Positions 4,747 through 5,363 of a DNA stretch of 5,363 bases are shown here, piece after piece. The stretch comes from Bacteroidales bacterium (GTDB lineage: Bacteria; Bacteroidota; Bacteroidia; Bacteroidales; UBA10428): positions 1 through 5,363 of the forward strand of contig JAFGQQ010000452.1 in the NCBI GenBank assembly GCA_016935595.1, given 5' to 3'. The notes beneath the pieces were generated by a model, which made no database searches, was not told the DNA's origin, and saw only the letters and a list, made by a program, of their open reading frames with translations. How positions within the stretch are numbered: the first letter of the stretch is position 1; every line of letters begins with the position of its first letter. The translations under genes and the position numbers were made by a program.

Positions 4747-5363
4747 ATGGAAAAAGACTACTACAAAGAGATTATCGAAGAGGTCAGTAAAAAATTAGCC
4801 GATAAAATCATGGTAGAAGAAAAGGGATTGGCCCAGAGAGCTACGATGATTGATGGTGATGTTCGTGATATTATACAAGATATTGGGCTGAAAACATGCC
4901 AACAGGTTTTAGAAAAAACCCGGGATCAAATAATCTTAAAAAAAAGAAGAAGGGCTAACCATACATAGAAATCCGACCATCGAATATAACATGATCTTTG
5001 GTAAAATAAAGCTATCTTCGCCTTATTTGTGGCTTTTAGGCATATCGGCATCAAAACCCTTATTCCGATGATATGCACATTTACCATCAAGGTCGCAGTG
5101 TAGCCGTCAATCGTGCGATGACCGATTTTGGTATTGAGGAATCATTTGGCCGAGCTTCAGCAAGATTTAAAGAGCATTATCATTACGAAATCGGACCTAG
5201 CGCAGTGGCCAGAACAACTAAAAACATCGCCCAAGAGGCCATGGAATATGTGGATAAAAAATTATCAAATGTTGACGGGAGCACTCTATTACAAAAAGAT
5301 GCTGTAGAAAAAATGTTGATTGAGCTAGACGGATGTGAAATTCGGACCGTTGAACATGTGCCG
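4747..5363 (+). pseudogene. ISKra4-family transposase, frameshifted and truncated by the window edge
   Basis: Three frames in succession give one recognisable ISKra4-type transposase N-terminal half. The first part starts at ATG 4747, preferred over ATG 4735 because GGAG at 4737-4740 is 6 bases upstream, and ends at TAG 4966-4968. After the A8 run (4938-4945) the homology moves to the next frame: EEGLTIHRNPTIEYNMIFGK and then KLSSPYLW, a family hallmark. Near 5033-5042 it shifts again, and from 5040 the frame reads YRHQNPYSDDMHIYHQGRS, GIEESFGRASARFKEHYHYE, and LIELDGCEIRT to the edge. The Asp at 5328-5330 in the LDGCEIR motif is the likely first acidic catalytic residue. Both changes are in the same direction, equivalent to one extra base at each site. 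A programmed shift at the A8 run is conceivable, but two shifts point to decay or homopolymer sequence error. The rest of the DDE domain lies outside the window. Confidence 0.82.

Larger units (their letters stand above)
4671..5363 (+). mobile_element. ISKra4-family insertion sequence, left part (runs off the window)
   Basis: The element is recognised from its transposase. The left border is set tentatively at the 13-bp motif AAAGTTCGGGACA (4671-4683), which is repeated at 3525-3537. The right end, and therefore the terminal inverted repeats and target duplication, lie outside the window, so the true boundary could be a few bases away. The copy looks inactive because its transposase frame is interrupted. 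Confidence 0.6.

Overview
The window is the end of an AT-rich surface-polysaccharide-type operon followed by a patch of mobile-element debris, all read on the + strand. The organism is probably a Gram-negative bacterium. The mix of a CelD/BcsL-type GNAT, a DegT-type aminotransferase, a group II intron and an ISKra4 element would suit Desulfobacterota or a similar environmental lineage, but no taxonomic marker is present and this is a weak inference.

Positions 136-3544 hold three tightly packed genes: a GNAT-fold acyltransferase with a TTG start, a DegT/DnrJ/EryC1/StrS-like PLP aminotransferase that overlaps it by 4 bp, and a second, divergent acyltransferase of the same architecture. A PLP aminotransferase between two N-acyltransferases suggests a module that installs an amino group on a sugar or lipid-linked intermediate and then acylates it, as in exopolysaccharide, O-antigen or capsule synthesis. 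The substrate cannot be read from the sequence. The first ~135 bases probably carry the 3' end of another gene of the operon.

Positions 3561-4485 are a GC-richer group II intron inserted 16 bp after the stop codon of the third gene. Its ribozyme parts are recognisable: EBS1 and EBS2 that pair with the bases just upstream, domain V, and domain VI with a bulged branch-point A. The reverse transcriptase gene has been deleted except for about 80 codons of the maturase C-terminus, so this is a non-autonomous intron of about 0.93 kb.

Positions 4486-4670 are an unassigned 3'-exon sequence with a 9-bp hairpin. From about 4671 to the right edge lies the left end of an ISKra4-family insertion sequence. 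Its transposase frame is broken twice and runs off the window. Its leader has an internal promoter candidate and a hairpin beside the ribosome binding site, arranged like the known IS systems that block translation from read-through transcripts. A 13-bp motif at the IS left end also occurs over the last codons of the third operon gene, which suggests that an earlier IS-related event shaped that gene's 3' end. No CRISPR array, tRNA or rRNA was seen.
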